The translations under genes and the position numbers were made by a program. A DNA stretch of 64,000 nt from Mucilaginibacter sp. (lineage in GTDB: Bacteria; Bacteroidota; Bacteroidia; Sphingobacteriales; Sphingobacteriaceae): assembly GCF_025362475.1 (NCBI RefSeq), contig NZ_JANYGH010000034.1, positions 46,287-110,286 on the forward strand. The letters are read 5' to 3'. The notes beneath the pieces were generated by a model, which was given only the letters and a program-made list of their open reading frames with translations, did not search any database and had not been told where the DNA came from. Positions 7,886 to 16,991 of the stretch are shown piece by piece (the first letter of the stretch is position 1; every line of letters begins with the position of its first letter).

Positions 7886-9415
7886 TCATTCCTTCTTAAA
7901 ATCATAAGGATTATACTCTACAAAATCAGCTACCTTAACTCTTACACCTGTTACCTTTCCATTTTGTACCGAGAAAGGAAAAACAGCCTTGCCCAGTGTA
8001 GGATCTGAAAAAGTTACATAAAACCGGTTGCCGCCTAATGGCTGTAGTTTAGCAAACATTTTGGGGTGATGTTCAAAACGCATCTCCAGGTCATTGTTTT
8101 CGCCCTGGGTAACCTCCATTGATCCGTATAGGCTGTTGGTATATTTACCCATATAATCACTGGCAGCCAATAATGGGCGAAGGTTCAACAATACAGAGTC
8201 GCGCAGTTTTTTATCGGTTGCCTGGGCAGTAGCTGTTTGTGTTTTAAAGTTTTTTAGGTAAGCCTCGCTATAGTTGCGGTATCCCTGTCCAAAATAGGCA
8301 TCAAGAATTTCCCAGCGCAGGGCCTCAAAAAACAGGTTTTGATCGGTGTTGGTTAAGATGATAATACCCAGATTATCCTTTGGCGATAGCGTTACTGATG
8401 ACAGGTAACCATTTACCCCACCATCATGCATCACCAAGCGATGACCGGAGTAATCCTGTATAAACCATCCCAAACCATATAACTCAAAATTATCTTCGCC
8501 ATTTAAATGGTGAATGCTGCTTACAATATCCTGTGGCTGCCTGGTGGCTTGTATCGCTGCAGATGGGATCACCTGCCTGTTGCCAACCTTGCCATCATTC
8601 AGTAAAGCCAATACCCATTTGCTCATATCATTTACCGATGAGCTGATGGCCCCCGCAGGTGCAAGTCCATCTATCTGGCAATAAGGTATGGCAGATAGCC
8701 TGCCATCGGTAAAAGTATGGGGCACCGTACGGTTTAATGATTTGGGCATATCGGCCGTTAAAGCCAGTGTATTACTCATGCCCAATGGTGCAAAAATATT
8801 TTCTTTAAGATATACTTCCCATGGCTTGCCGGTTACTTTAGGGATAATTTGCCCGGCAGTTAAAAATGCCGCGTTGGTATACCCCCATTTGGTGCGAAAA
8901 GCATAAGGCGCTTTAATTTGCCCTAATTTTTTAATCACCTCATCGCGGCTAAGGTTGGTATTGTAAAAAGTAAAATCGCCCTGGAATGTTTGCAAGCCCA
9001 GGCGATGACACAGCAAATCGCGTACTATAGCCTGCTCGCCGGCCAGTTGATTATCCAATTTAAATTCCGGTATATATTTGGTTACCTTATCGTCAAGTGA
9101 AAGCTTGCCGCCAGCCTGCAGCATGGCCAAAGCGGTAGCTGTAAAGGCTTTGGTGTTACTACCTATCATAAACAGGGTGTTTACATCAACATTATTGGGC
9201 ATACCAAGTTCTTTGATGCCGTAGCCTTTCATCAACACTATCTTGTTGTCTTTTACAATACATACCGCCACACCCGGAATACGCCAGTTGGTAAGCGCCC
9301 GGCTTACATAAAGGTCCAAACTATCCCTGATGAATTTGCTCCTGTCGGCATGCTGGGCATGGGTAAAATTTATAAATAAAAGGCAGAGGACGACAGGTAG
9401 GAGTATTTTTTTCAT
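7886..9415 (-). CDS. Secreted serine hydrolase, class C beta-lactamase fold
   Basis: 509 residues with signal peptide MKKILLPVVLCLLFINFTHA. The acylation motif SxxK is SNTK at 86-89 (MFMIGSNTKAF-like context) and YxN is YTN at 179-181. A C-terminal beta-rich domain (from about 400; YMGKYTNSLYGSMEV) resembles DUF3471, usual in this group. Family members include D-aminopeptidases, esterases and penicillin-binding-like enzymes; a resistance role should not be assumed. It is a paralog of the hydrolase at 49639. It is divergently transcribed from the S9 peptidase at 9521. Confidence 0.85.
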   Translation of the reverse strand: MKKILLPVVLCLLFINFTHAQHADRSKFIRDSLDLYVSRALTNWRIPGVAVCIVKDNKIVLMKGYGIKELGMPNNVDVNTLFMIGSNTKAFTATALAMLQAGGKLSLDDKVTKYIPEFKLDNQLAGEQAIVRDLLCHRLGLQTFQGDFTFYNTNLSRDEVIKKLGQIKAPYAFRTKWGYTNAAFLTAGQIIPKVTGKPWEVYLKENIFAPLGMSNTLALTADMPKSLNRTVPHTFTDGRLSAIPYCQIDGLAPAGAISSSVNDMSKWVLALLNDGKVGNRQVIPSAAIQATRQPQDIVSSIHHLNGEDNFELYGLGWFIQDYSGHRLVMHDGGVNGYLSSVTLSPKDNLGIIILTNTDQNLFFEALRWEILDAYFGQGYRNYSEAYLKNFKTQTATAQATDKKLRDSVLLNLRPLLAASDYMGKYTNSLYGSMEVTQGENNDLEMRFEHHPKMFAKLQPLGGNRFYVTFSDPTLGKAVFPFSVQNGKVTGVRVKVADFVEYNPYDFKKE

Positions 9416-9520
9416 TACAACAGATCTTATACTTTGTTAATGTACTAAATTAACGCAATTTTTACGACGGCATTAATTATTCTCAAAATAATGCCGCATT
9501 CATCATTCAAAGTAAAATAT

Positions 9521-11704
9521 ATGAGATTTTTCCGTTCGGGATCATTATTCCTGTTGATCGTTTTGTTCGTTTTGAGCAGCAATTTGGTAAAAGCACAACG
9601 TGCGCTCACCCACTGGGCAAACAATGGCTACCAGTATTATAAAATTACAGGCGGCGAAATAACCGTTTTTGATACCCGCGATACCAGCAAAAAAACTGTT
9701 TGGATAAGCAGTGCCATGCTTACACCCAAAGGAGGCAAGCCTATTGGTATAAAAAGATTTACGATAGCCGATGACGGTAAAAAAGTACTCATCAACACCA
9801 ACACCCAAAAGGTATGGCGTTATGATACCCGCGGCGATTACTGGGTATTTGATACCGGCACGCAAAAACTTTGGCAATTAGGTAAAAACCTGCCAGAGTC
9901 GTCACTAATGTTTGCCAAGCTTTCGCCAGATGGCAGCAAGGCGGCTTATGTAAGCGGGCATGATATTTATGTGGAGGATTTGGCGGGCGGAGCTGTAAAG
10001 CAACTCACTACTGATGGCAGCACACATTTAATCAATGGAACTTTTGATTGGGCTTATGAGGAAGAGTTTGGCTGCCGCGATGGTTTTCGCTGGTCGCCGG
10101 ATAGCCGCAATATAGCTTACTGGAAAATAGATGCCACTAAAATTAAAAGCTATTTGATGCTGAATACTACTGATTCTATTTACCCCTTTGTAGTACCAGT
10201 TGAATATCCTGTTGCGGGCGAAGACCCAAGCTCGGCCAAAATTGGCGTGGTTGATGTTAACACAGTGGCAACTAAATGGATCAATATACCCGGCGATGCA
10301 GTACAGCATTACATCCCCCGCATGGAGTGGACGCTAAGCCCGAACGAGATTATCCTGGAGCAGTTGAACCGCGCACAAACCGAAAGCCGCGTGTTTATCG
10401 GTAATATATCAAACGGAACAACCCGCATCATTCGTGAAGAAAAAAGCGACTCATGGATAGATGGTAAAGAACGCTGGAATAACGGCGACCCGATTGGCTG
10501 GGAGTGGATCAACAAAGGGAAAGACTTTTTATGGGTGAGTGAAAAGGATGGCTGGAAACATATTTACCGAGTAAATCGCGAAGGCAAAGAAACCCTGATC
10601 ACTAAGGGCAATTATGATGTGATCACGGTAAGCCTGATTGATGAGGCCGGTGGTTATATTTATTTTATGGCTTCGCCGGACAATGCTACGCAGAAATACC
10701 TTTATCGCATAAAAATAGCTGGTGGCAATGCCGAGCGTGTTTCACCTGCCGATGAGCCGGGAACTCATGGTTATGATATTTCGCCAAATGGCAAGGTAGC
10801 ACTGCACAATTTCAGCAATAGCTACACACCGCCGGTAAGCGAGGTAGTAAGTCTGCCCAACCATAAGCACATTGGCGGTAATATGATTGTACTGAACAAG
10901 AATGCCAAAAACAAACCGGAATTTTTTAAGGTAAAAACAGCTGATGGCATTGAGATGGATGGCTGGATGATGAAGCCAACCAATTTCGACCCAAATAAAA
11001 AATACCCCGTTGTATTTACTGTTTATGGCGAACCTGCAGGGCAAACTGTTACCGATAGCTGGGGAGCAGGCCGCAATGGCTTATACGTAGGCAGCATGGC
11101 CGATGATGGATACATCTATATGTCGGTTGAAGGCCGAGGCGCGCCTGCACCAAAGGGCACTGCATGGCGTAAGGCTATCTACAAAAACATCGGCATCATC
11201 AACATTCGCGACCAGGCGATGGCTGCCAAAGAGATTCTGAAATGGCCATTTGTTGATTCAAGCCGCATAGCGGTGCATGGCTGGAGCGGTGGCGGTTCAT
11301 CGACCCTTAACCTGATGTTCCAGTTTCCTGAAGTTTACAAAACAGGAATAGCTGTAGCCGCCGTAGGCGATCAGTTAACTTATGATAATATTTACCAGGA
11401 GCGCTACATGGGCGTACCAGTTAATGACGAAGGCAGGGCAGCATTTATCAAAGGCTCGCCCATTACTTACGCTAAAAATCTGCGTGGTAACTTGTTGTAC
11501 ATACACGGTACCGGCGATGATAACGTGCATTACAAAAATGCCGAAGAGCTGATTAACGAATTGGTTAAATATAACCGCCAATTTGAGCTAATGGCATACC
11601 CTAACCGTACCCATGGTATTTTTGAAGGACCAGGCACATCGCTGCACCTGCATACCATGTTCACCAAGTATTTGAAAGAACATTGCCCTCCGGGAGGAAG
11701 ATAG
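9521..11704 (+). CDS. Secreted S9 family dipeptidyl peptidase IV
   Basis: About 727 residues. The ORF opens at 9491, but the second Met (9521) directly begins a signal peptide (MRFFRSGSLFLLIVLFVLSS), so I place the start there. An N-terminal beta-propeller carries the DPP IV motif DWAYEEEFG, whose Glu pair binds the substrate amino group. The C-terminal alpha/beta hydrolase has GWSGGG (Ser589; GWSYGG is more usual), Asp in GTGDDN (666/667) and His698 in NRTHGIF. It releases Xaa-Pro dipeptides in the periplasm, in keeping with the other secreted peptidases here. A terminator follows. Confidence 0.9.
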   Translation: MRFFRSGSLFLLIVLFVLSSNLVKAQRALTHWANNGYQYYKITGGEITVFDTRDTSKKTVWISSAMLTPKGGKPIGIKRFTIADDGKKVLINTNTQKVWRYDTRGDYWVFDTGTQKLWQLGKNLPESSLMFAKLSPDGSKAAYVSGHDIYVEDLAGGAVKQLTTDGSTHLINGTFDWAYEEEFGCRDGFRWSPDSRNIAYWKIDATKIKSYLMLNTTDSIYPFVVPVEYPVAGEDPSSAKIGVVDVNTVATKWINIPGDAVQHYIPRMEWTLSPNEIILEQLNRAQTESRVFIGNISNGTTRIIREEKSDSWIDGKERWNNGDPIGWEWINKGKDFLWVSEKDGWKHIYRVNREGKETLITKGNYDVITVSLIDEAGGYIYFMASPDNATQKYLYRIKIAGGNAERVSPADEPGTHGYDISPNGKVALHNFSNSYTPPVSEVVSLPNHKHIGGNMIVLNKNAKNKPEFFKVKTADGIEMDGWMMKPTNFDPNKKYPVVFTVYGEPAGQTVTDSWGAGRNGLYVGSMADDGYIYMSVEGRGAPAPKGTAWRKAIYKNIGIINIRDQAMAAKEILKWPFVDSSRIAVHGWSGGGSSTLNLMFQFPEVYKTGIAVAAVGDQLTYDNIYQERYMGVPVNDEGRAAFIKGSPITYAKNLRGNLLYIHGTGDDNVHYKNAEELINELVKYNRQFELMAYPNRTHGIFEGPGTSLHLHTMFTKYLKEHCPPGGR

Positions 11705-11726
11705 TCCGTTGGATTAAATGAAATTA

Positions 11727-11766
11727 AAATGCCCCCTTATGTAATTATGAGGGGGCATTTTTGTTT
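11727..11766 (+). terminator. Rho-independent terminator after the S9 peptidase
   Basis: AATGCCCCCT pairs with the AGGGGGCATT arm around a short loop, followed by T-rich sequence. It begins 23 bases after the stop codon. Confidence 0.8.
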
Positions 11767-11912
11767 TTACTTATATTTTTCAGACAATCCCATTGAGATT
11801 AACTCTGCGATTAGAAGAAAGCTCCGGAGCCAGGTTCAGGTAGCTTCCCGACAGAGCATCTTTACTTTTATTTGCTTTAGGTATACTACAGTAGCTTTAG
11901 TGAGATGAAGTT

Positions 11913-13949
11913 TTACCAGATCCTTACTCTTTTGCCAGGATCAAGCCACATCTTATCTCCTTTTTTAATATGGAAAGCTTCATAAAATTCCGGCACATCG
12001 CTAAACGGACCATTCACCCTTAAAAAGCCCGGGGCATGTACGTCGGTCAGGATTTGGTTGGCAAGGGCCTCATCACGTTCTTGCCCAAGCCAGCCAAGTG
12101 CATAGCCTAAAAAGAAACGCTGCATAGGGCTTAAGCCATTAATTTGCTTGTCTTCTTTATATTGTTTGGTTTTTTTAAATGCATCAATACCCAATACAAT
12201 GCCGCCTAAATCGGCAATGTTTTCACCTAAAGTGGCTTTGCCATTTACATGCAGACTATCCAATACAACGTAACTGCTAAACTGATCAGCAAGCATGGTG
12301 GCGCGTTTGGTGAATTTAACAGAGTCGGTTGGTGTCCACCAGGTTTTGAGATTTCCTTTAGCATCAAACTGGCGGCCTTCATCATCAAAGCCGTGTGTAA
12401 TTTCGTGGCCAATGGTTGATGCCGCTACATATCCATAAGCTACAGCATCATCAACTTCGCTGTCTTTTACACCCGGTATAGTGAACTGCGCTGCCGGCAA
12501 AGTTATCTCGTTATTTGATGGACTGTAACTGGCATTGTAGGTTTGCGGTGTCATCCCCCATTCGGTATGGTCAACCGGTTTGCCCAGCTTGTTGATGTTC
12601 ACCATGTAGGCCCAGTGTCTGGCGCGCATCACGTTGCCGGCGTATGATTCACGGTCCATCACCAATGTCGAAAAATCTTTCCATTTATCCGGATAGCCTA
12701 CTTTGGGGTGGATAGCATTGAGTTTAGCCAATGCCTTTTGCTTCGTTTCGGGAGTCATCCAATCCAGTTTGGCAATATGCTCACGGTAAGCCTGCCGAAT
12801 GGCTTCAACCATTTCGGTATAGCGGAGTTTGGCTGTAACCGGGAAATACTCTTTCACAAACAACTGGCCCAAAGCCTCGCCCATCAAACCGTTTTCGGTA
12901 TCCAGAACACGTTTCCAGCGGGGAAGTTGTTCTTTCCGACCAGATATCACCTTGCCGCCAAAACGGAAGCTTTCCTGGTCGGCAGCATTATTAAGGTATG
13001 GCGAGTAGGATGAGATTAGTTTCCAACGCAGGTACGCTTTCCATTCATCGGCAGAGAAAGTTTTCAACGCGGTATTTAACGCCCTGTAATATTCCGGCTG
13101 ACCAACAATTACGGTATCTATAGGTTTTAATTCCAGCGTTTTAAAAACAGTATTCCAGTTGATGTTTGGTGTAAGCGCGTTTAATTGCGCTATGGGCATT
13201 TTATGGTAGTTGGCATAAGGATCGCGCAGCTTTTCAAGTTTGCGGCTGCTATCGGCCAAAAACTTTTCTATTTTATAAATACTTTCGGCGCCTGTTTTAG
13301 CCTGTTGCTCATCATAGCCGGTTAACCTGAGCATGGCAGGCAAATGGTTGGTAGTATAATCCGCACGAATTTTAACGGTACGGGCATCAGTTTTAAAATA
13401 GTAATCGCGGTTAGGCAAACCCAGGCCTGCCTGGCCTAATTGCAGCATCATTTTGGAGCTATTCTTAGCATCCTGGCTAACCCGGCTGCCAATCATGTTA
13501 CGTGTACCGGTAGTTGTTAAAACAGCCGCGGCGTTTAATATTCCTGTGATGTCATTTGCCTGGTCTATTAGTGCCAGTTGTGTTTTTAATGGAGCGATGG
13601 CGCTTTTTTCGATATTAACAGTATCTAAACCGGTAAAATAAAAATCGCCTATTTTTTGAGTTGTAGTTCCTTTGGGTGCATTGGCAGCCAGGGCATCCTC
13701 ATTGATTTTCTTTAGTCTGTCGCGCAGTTCTTCTGATACCACATTGCCTATGCCCCAGCTGGAATATGCGGCCGGGATAGGGTTACGTTTCAACCACCCG
13801 CCGTTGGCGTATTTAAAAAAATCGTCACCCGGTTTAACCGATTGATCAAGGTTGTTGAAAACTGGGTCGTTTGGTATAGCTATGTACGCGCTTAACGCCA
13901 GCGTGGATAAGGTCACGCACCCTAAAATAATTTTTGTGTAATGTTTCAT
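11913..13949 (-). CDS. Secreted M13 (neprilysin/PepO) family zinc endopeptidase
   Basis: About 678 residues. Earlier in-frame starts (13973) fall in the -7 box at 13971-13978, so the Met at 13949 or 13952, which opens MKHYTKIILGCVTLSTLALS, is preferred. The N-terminal segment is a signal peptide or anchor. M13 signatures: NLDQSVKPGDDFFKYANGGW near the start, HEITH (His515, Glu516, His519), ENIADLGG with the third zinc ligand, and the terminal CxxW region replaced by LDPGKRVRIW. The family cleaves oligopeptides. It is a close paralog of the next gene upstream (14210-16261), separated by a terminator and a repeat. Confidence 0.9.
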   Translation of the reverse strand: MKHYTKIILGCVTLSTLALSAYIAIPNDPVFNNLDQSVKPGDDFFKYANGGWLKRNPIPAAYSSWGIGNVVSEELRDRLKKINEDALAANAPKGTTTQKIGDFYFTGLDTVNIEKSAIAPLKTQLALIDQANDITGILNAAAVLTTTGTRNMIGSRVSQDAKNSSKMMLQLGQAGLGLPNRDYYFKTDARTVKIRADYTTNHLPAMLRLTGYDEQQAKTGAESIYKIEKFLADSSRKLEKLRDPYANYHKMPIAQLNALTPNINWNTVFKTLELKPIDTVIVGQPEYYRALNTALKTFSADEWKAYLRWKLISSYSPYLNNAADQESFRFGGKVISGRKEQLPRWKRVLDTENGLMGEALGQLFVKEYFPVTAKLRYTEMVEAIRQAYREHIAKLDWMTPETKQKALAKLNAIHPKVGYPDKWKDFSTLVMDRESYAGNVMRARHWAYMVNINKLGKPVDHTEWGMTPQTYNASYSPSNNEITLPAAQFTIPGVKDSEVDDAVAYGYVAASTIGHEITHGFDDEGRQFDAKGNLKTWWTPTDSVKFTKRATMLADQFSSYVVLDSLHVNGKATLGENIADLGGIVLGIDAFKKTKQYKEDKQINGLSPMQRFFLGYALGWLGQERDEALANQILTDVHAPGFLRVNGPFSDVPEFYEAFHIKKGDKMWLDPGKRVRIW

Positions 13950-13970
13950 CATGCAGAAATACGTTTGCAT

Positions 13971-13978
13971 CAAATTTA
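13971..13978 (-). promoter_or_regulatory. Candidate -7 box (TAAATTTG) for the first M13 gene
   Basis: Full match to TAnnTTTG on the minus strand, about 20 bases before the chosen start. It argues against the longer ORF start at 13973. Confidence 0.45.
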
Positions 13979-13981
13979 ATT

Positions 13982-14013
13982 AAAAAACAAACGCCTTATT
14001 AAAAGGCGTTTGT
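13982..14013 (-). terminator. Rho-independent terminator (minus strand)
   Basis: An exact 11-bp stem, ACAAACGCCTT with AAGGCGTTTGT, has a 5-base loop and a T6 tail on the minus strand. It terminates transcription from the 14210-16261 gene after it reads through the repeat at 14086, and lies just ahead of the next promoter. Confidence 0.8.
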
Positions 14014-14085
14014 AACAGTGTTGTGTGAATTATTTGGCATCATGTCATTGCGAGCGTTTCCATCAGCGTGTCGCAAAAAAAACTT

Positions 14086-14181
14086 TTTGTCATCCTGAAC
14101 GCGGTGAAAGATTTACTCTCTACCATGCTTCTTCGCCCTGTACAGTGTGCGAATAGATCCTTCGTTCCTCAGGATGACAAA
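14086..14181. repeat. Inverted-repeat element (GTCATCCTGA family)
   Basis: The left end TTTGTCATCCTGAACGCGGT and right end TTCCTCAGGATGACAAA are imperfectly complementary. The centre holds CCATGCTTCTTCGCCCTGTA, the reverse complement of a segment in the element at 44516. It lies between the two M13 paralogs. Confidence 0.8.
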
Positions 14182-14209
14182 CTTTTCAAACGCCATTTTC
14201 GACTAAAGC

Positions 14210-16261
14210 CTACCAAATTTTCACCCTCTTATCCGGATCTAACCACATCTTATCACCTTTTTTGATATGGAAAGCCTCATAAAACTCGGGCACATCGGTA
14301 AACGGTCCGTTTACGCGCATAAAGCCGGGGGAATGCTCGTTGGTGAGGATTTGGCTGGATAGTGATTCCTGCCTGTCTTGCCCAAGCCATCCTAAAGCAT
14401 AGCCTAAAAAATAGCGCTGCAATGGTGTAAAGCCATTGATAAGTTTACCTTCTTTATATTGATCGGTTTTCTTGAACGCATCAAGCCCGATCACAATGCC
14501 ACCTAAATCGGCAATATTTTCGCCCTGTGTGGCTTTGCCGTTGATGTGCAGGCCGTAAATGGTATACCCATTAAACTGATTTATTAACATTTGAGCGCGC
14601 TGGGTAAACTTTACCGAATCCTGCGGTAACCACCATGCTTTTAAATTTCCTTTGGCATCAAACTGGCGCCCCTGGTCGTCAAAGCCATGGGTCATTTCGT
14701 GGCCGATGGTTGAGGCGGCGGCGTAGCCGTAAATGATGGCATCATCTATATTCTCATCCTTAAAGCCGGGAATGGTAAAGATCCCCGCCGGCAATACAAT
14801 CTCGTTATTTGATGGATTGTAGTAAGCATTATAGGTTTGCGGTGTCATCCCCCACTCTGTACGGTCAACCGCTTTGCCTAACTTGGCCGCGTTAAATTTG
14901 TGCCACCAGTTATTGGCACGCATTACGTTTAAAGCAAATGGCCCGCGGTTGATATCCAGGGTCGAAAAATCTTTCCACTTATCCGGGTACCCAACTTTAG
15001 GCATTACTTTGCTTAGCTTGTAATAGGCTTTTTCTTTGGTTTGGGGGCTCATCCAATCCAATTTTTGTATGTGTTCCCTAAAAGTTTCGCGCATGGTTTC
15101 CACCAGTTTTACATAGCGCTCTTTTGTTTTTTCGGGAAAGTATTCTTTTACAAAAATTTGTCCCAAAACTTCACCCATCAGGCCGTTCTCGGCATCAAGC
15201 ACCCGTTTCCAGCGGGGTAACTGTTCTTTGTTGCCATAAAGGACCATATCATAAAAGCGGAATAGCTCCTGATCAAAAGGCTTACTTAAATATGCACCAA
15301 AGGTTGTTACCAGGTTTTTGCGCAGGTAGTTTTTCCAATCCTCAATACTATAATCATGTAAGGCTTTATTCAATGCGCGGTAATACTCCGGCTGACCAAC
15401 AATTACCGAATCTGTATTTTTGTAATCCATTTTATCAAATGTGGATTTCCAGTCAACATCCGGTGCCAGCTTGCTTAAGCCGGCCATGGTCATTTTATTA
15501 TAGTTATGGTATGGGTCGCGCAGGTCTTCCAGTTTACGGCTGCTATCGGCCAGGGATATTTCTAAAGCGTATGTTTTTTTAGCTGCGGCGTTCGCGGCAT
15601 CGGCAGATAGTCCACCCAGTTTAAAAATGGTTGGTAAGTGTTTCTGCTGATAATCTGTACGCACGGTTACGCTGTGCGCATCCTTATTGAAATAATAATC
15701 GCGGTTTGGCAATCCTATTCCCGATTGGCCCAACTGCAGCATGATCTTATCACTGTTTTTACTGTCCTGCCCGGCATAGGTGCCTAAGGGAGTAGTTACT
15801 CCAATCCCGTCGAGGTGGGCAAACTCTTCCACCAGGCTCTTTATATCTTTTATGTCATCAATCTTCTTCAGTTCGTCTTTAAGCGGGGAAAGGCCTTGCT
15901 TTTCAATATCAACGGTATCCATGCCGCTGTAATAAAAATCGCCTATTTTTTGGGTACTGCTTCCTTTAGGAGCGTTTGCTTCAAGTGCGTCCTGGTTGAT
16001 TTTTTTCATGCGATCGCGCAGCTCTTCCTGCACAACATTGCCTATACCCCATGAGGAGTAGGCGCCGGGAATAGGGTTTTTCCTGAGCCAGGTTCCGTTT
16101 GCATATTTAAAGAAATCGTCGCCCGGCTTCACTTTGGGGTCCATGTTTTTAATTACCGGATCATTTTCGGCGTAAATTTTTGCGTTGTCTTTGCAAGCTG
16201 TAATTAAGGTAAGGCTCAGTGCACCGGTTAATATTGCCAATGACGAAAACTTTTTTATCAT
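14210..16261 (-). CDS. M13 family zinc endopeptidase, predicted lipoprotein
   Basis: About 683 residues from the Met at 16261 (MIKKFSSLAILTGALSLTL), followed by a lipobox-like LITAC, so it is probably lipid-anchored, unlike its paralog. KPGDDFFKYANGTW near the N-terminus, HEMTH at 521-525, and GENIADLGGIVIGLD match M13. The C-terminus KMWLDPDKRVKIW is nearly the same as in the paralog. The two genes look like a tandem duplication that has diverged in leader type. Predicted role: breakdown of oligopeptides at the envelope. Confidence 0.9.
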   Translation of the reverse strand: MIKKFSSLAILTGALSLTLITACKDNAKIYAENDPVIKNMDPKVKPGDDFFKYANGTWLRKNPIPGAYSSWGIGNVVQEELRDRMKKINQDALEANAPKGSSTQKIGDFYYSGMDTVDIEKQGLSPLKDELKKIDDIKDIKSLVEEFAHLDGIGVTTPLGTYAGQDSKNSDKIMLQLGQSGIGLPNRDYYFNKDAHSVTVRTDYQQKHLPTIFKLGGLSADAANAAAKKTYALEISLADSSRKLEDLRDPYHNYNKMTMAGLSKLAPDVDWKSTFDKMDYKNTDSVIVGQPEYYRALNKALHDYSIEDWKNYLRKNLVTTFGAYLSKPFDQELFRFYDMVLYGNKEQLPRWKRVLDAENGLMGEVLGQIFVKEYFPEKTKERYVKLVETMRETFREHIQKLDWMSPQTKEKAYYKLSKVMPKVGYPDKWKDFSTLDINRGPFALNVMRANNWWHKFNAAKLGKAVDRTEWGMTPQTYNAYYNPSNNEIVLPAGIFTIPGFKDENIDDAIIYGYAAASTIGHEMTHGFDDQGRQFDAKGNLKAWWLPQDSVKFTQRAQMLINQFNGYTIYGLHINGKATQGENIADLGGIVIGLDAFKKTDQYKEGKLINGFTPLQRYFLGYALGWLGQDRQESLSSQILTNEHSPGFMRVNGPFTDVPEFYEAFHIKKGDKMWLDPDKRVKIW

Positions 16262-16345
16262 AGATTTATTAGTGTATAAAAAAAAATACAACGATTGTAT
16301 GGAATAATAGAATTCAGGACAGCAAATTAAGTAAAAAGGACAACT

Positions 16346-16588
16346 TTAATAAATGCCCTGAAAAAAACCGGCTAAAGAAACGTCGAAATAATAGCATACT
16401 TTTCTGAGGGTATCCAGCCTGATATCTATTTTTCCAGACTCCAGCCGGGCAATGTTAATATTAGTTTCGGCAAAAAACTTTTCCTGGGTAACTTGATTTT
16501 GCCTGCGCAGATTTTTGATCTGAAGCGCGATCTTCTTCTTAAATGCCTCATCGGAGTTGCTAAGATATTCAAAGTCAGTAAGTAGCAT
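16346..16588 (-). CDS. Small XRE family helix-turn-helix regulator
   Basis: 80 residues, almost wholly one Cro/C1-type HTH domain (about 20-77): IKNLRRQNQVTQEKFFAET, NINIARLESGKIDIRLDTL, RKVCYYFDVSLAGFF. It binds DNA, probably as a dimer, and has no effector domain. It is encoded 84 bases upstream of the lipoprotein M13 gene on the same strand and could be cotranscribed. The target is unknown; the 18-bp palindrome at 16946 is a nearby candidate site, which is only a guess. Confidence 0.8.
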   Translation of the reverse strand: MLLTDFEYLSNSDEAFKKKIALQIKNLRRQNQVTQEKFFAETNINIARLESGKIDIRLDTLRKVCYYFDVSLAGFFQGIY

Positions 16589-16901
16589 AATTCAATTTGA
16601 TTGATTGAAAAAAATGATCTTTGATAGGGGCTTCAAAAATAATTGGCAATTTGTATTTAAAGTTCGTGAAAAATATTTGCAATAATAATGTGCAAACAAC
16701 TATTATTTAAGTTAAAGTATATGCCGCGCAACAATTAGTGGCAACGAATTTGTTTAGTATGTTTTGCCCTGCATAAAATCTGTGAAAAAAAAATTAAAAT
16801 CACCTACCTGTGAAAAACTTTTTTTGAATTCTCAGACGCCCAAGTTGAGATTTTTTGTTCTTTGTTTTGGGTTTAATCAATAGTTTAAATTAATTAGGGG
16901 A

Positions 16902-16932
16902 AAGGGAGCTTCCAAAAAGGCTCTCTTTTTTT
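16902..16932 (+). terminator. Orphan terminator-like hairpin
   Basis: GGGAGC pairs with GCTCTC (one G-T pair), extended by A-T pairs, loop TCCAAAAA, then a run of T. No plus-strand gene lies upstream before the divergent XRE gene, so it may end a small RNA or act as an attenuator. Confidence 0.5.
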
Positions 16933-16945
16933 GTTTACTGTTTTT

Positions 16946-16963
16946 TACTATGCATGCATAGTA
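16946..16963. promoter_or_regulatory. 18-bp perfect palindrome, candidate operator
   Basis: TACTATGCATGCATAGTA is exactly self-complementary and ends 28 bases before the acyl-CoA dehydrogenase ATG. The half TACTATG is repeated at the start codon (CATACTATGCAA). The position suits an operator; the regulator is unknown. Confidence 0.5.
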
Positions 16964-16991
16964 ATTACTATATTTAGCTTTTTATCATACT

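Larger units (their letters stand above)
16589..16991. other. Intergenic region with orphan terminator and palindrome
   Basis: 403 bases between divergent genes (XRE minus, acyl-CoA dehydrogenase plus). No credible ORF. It holds a terminator-like hairpin (16902-16932) with no plus-strand gene before it and an 18-bp perfect palindrome at 16946-16963. The sequence ahead of the hairpin is AT-rich and could encode a small RNA or an untranslated leader. Confidence 0.5.

Noticed and set aside
7886..9415. Antibiotic-resistance beta-lactamase
   Set aside because: The SxxK and YxN motifs fit the wider class C hydrolase family with a DUF3471-like C-terminus; nothing shows beta-lactam hydrolysis. The same holds for 49639-51129.
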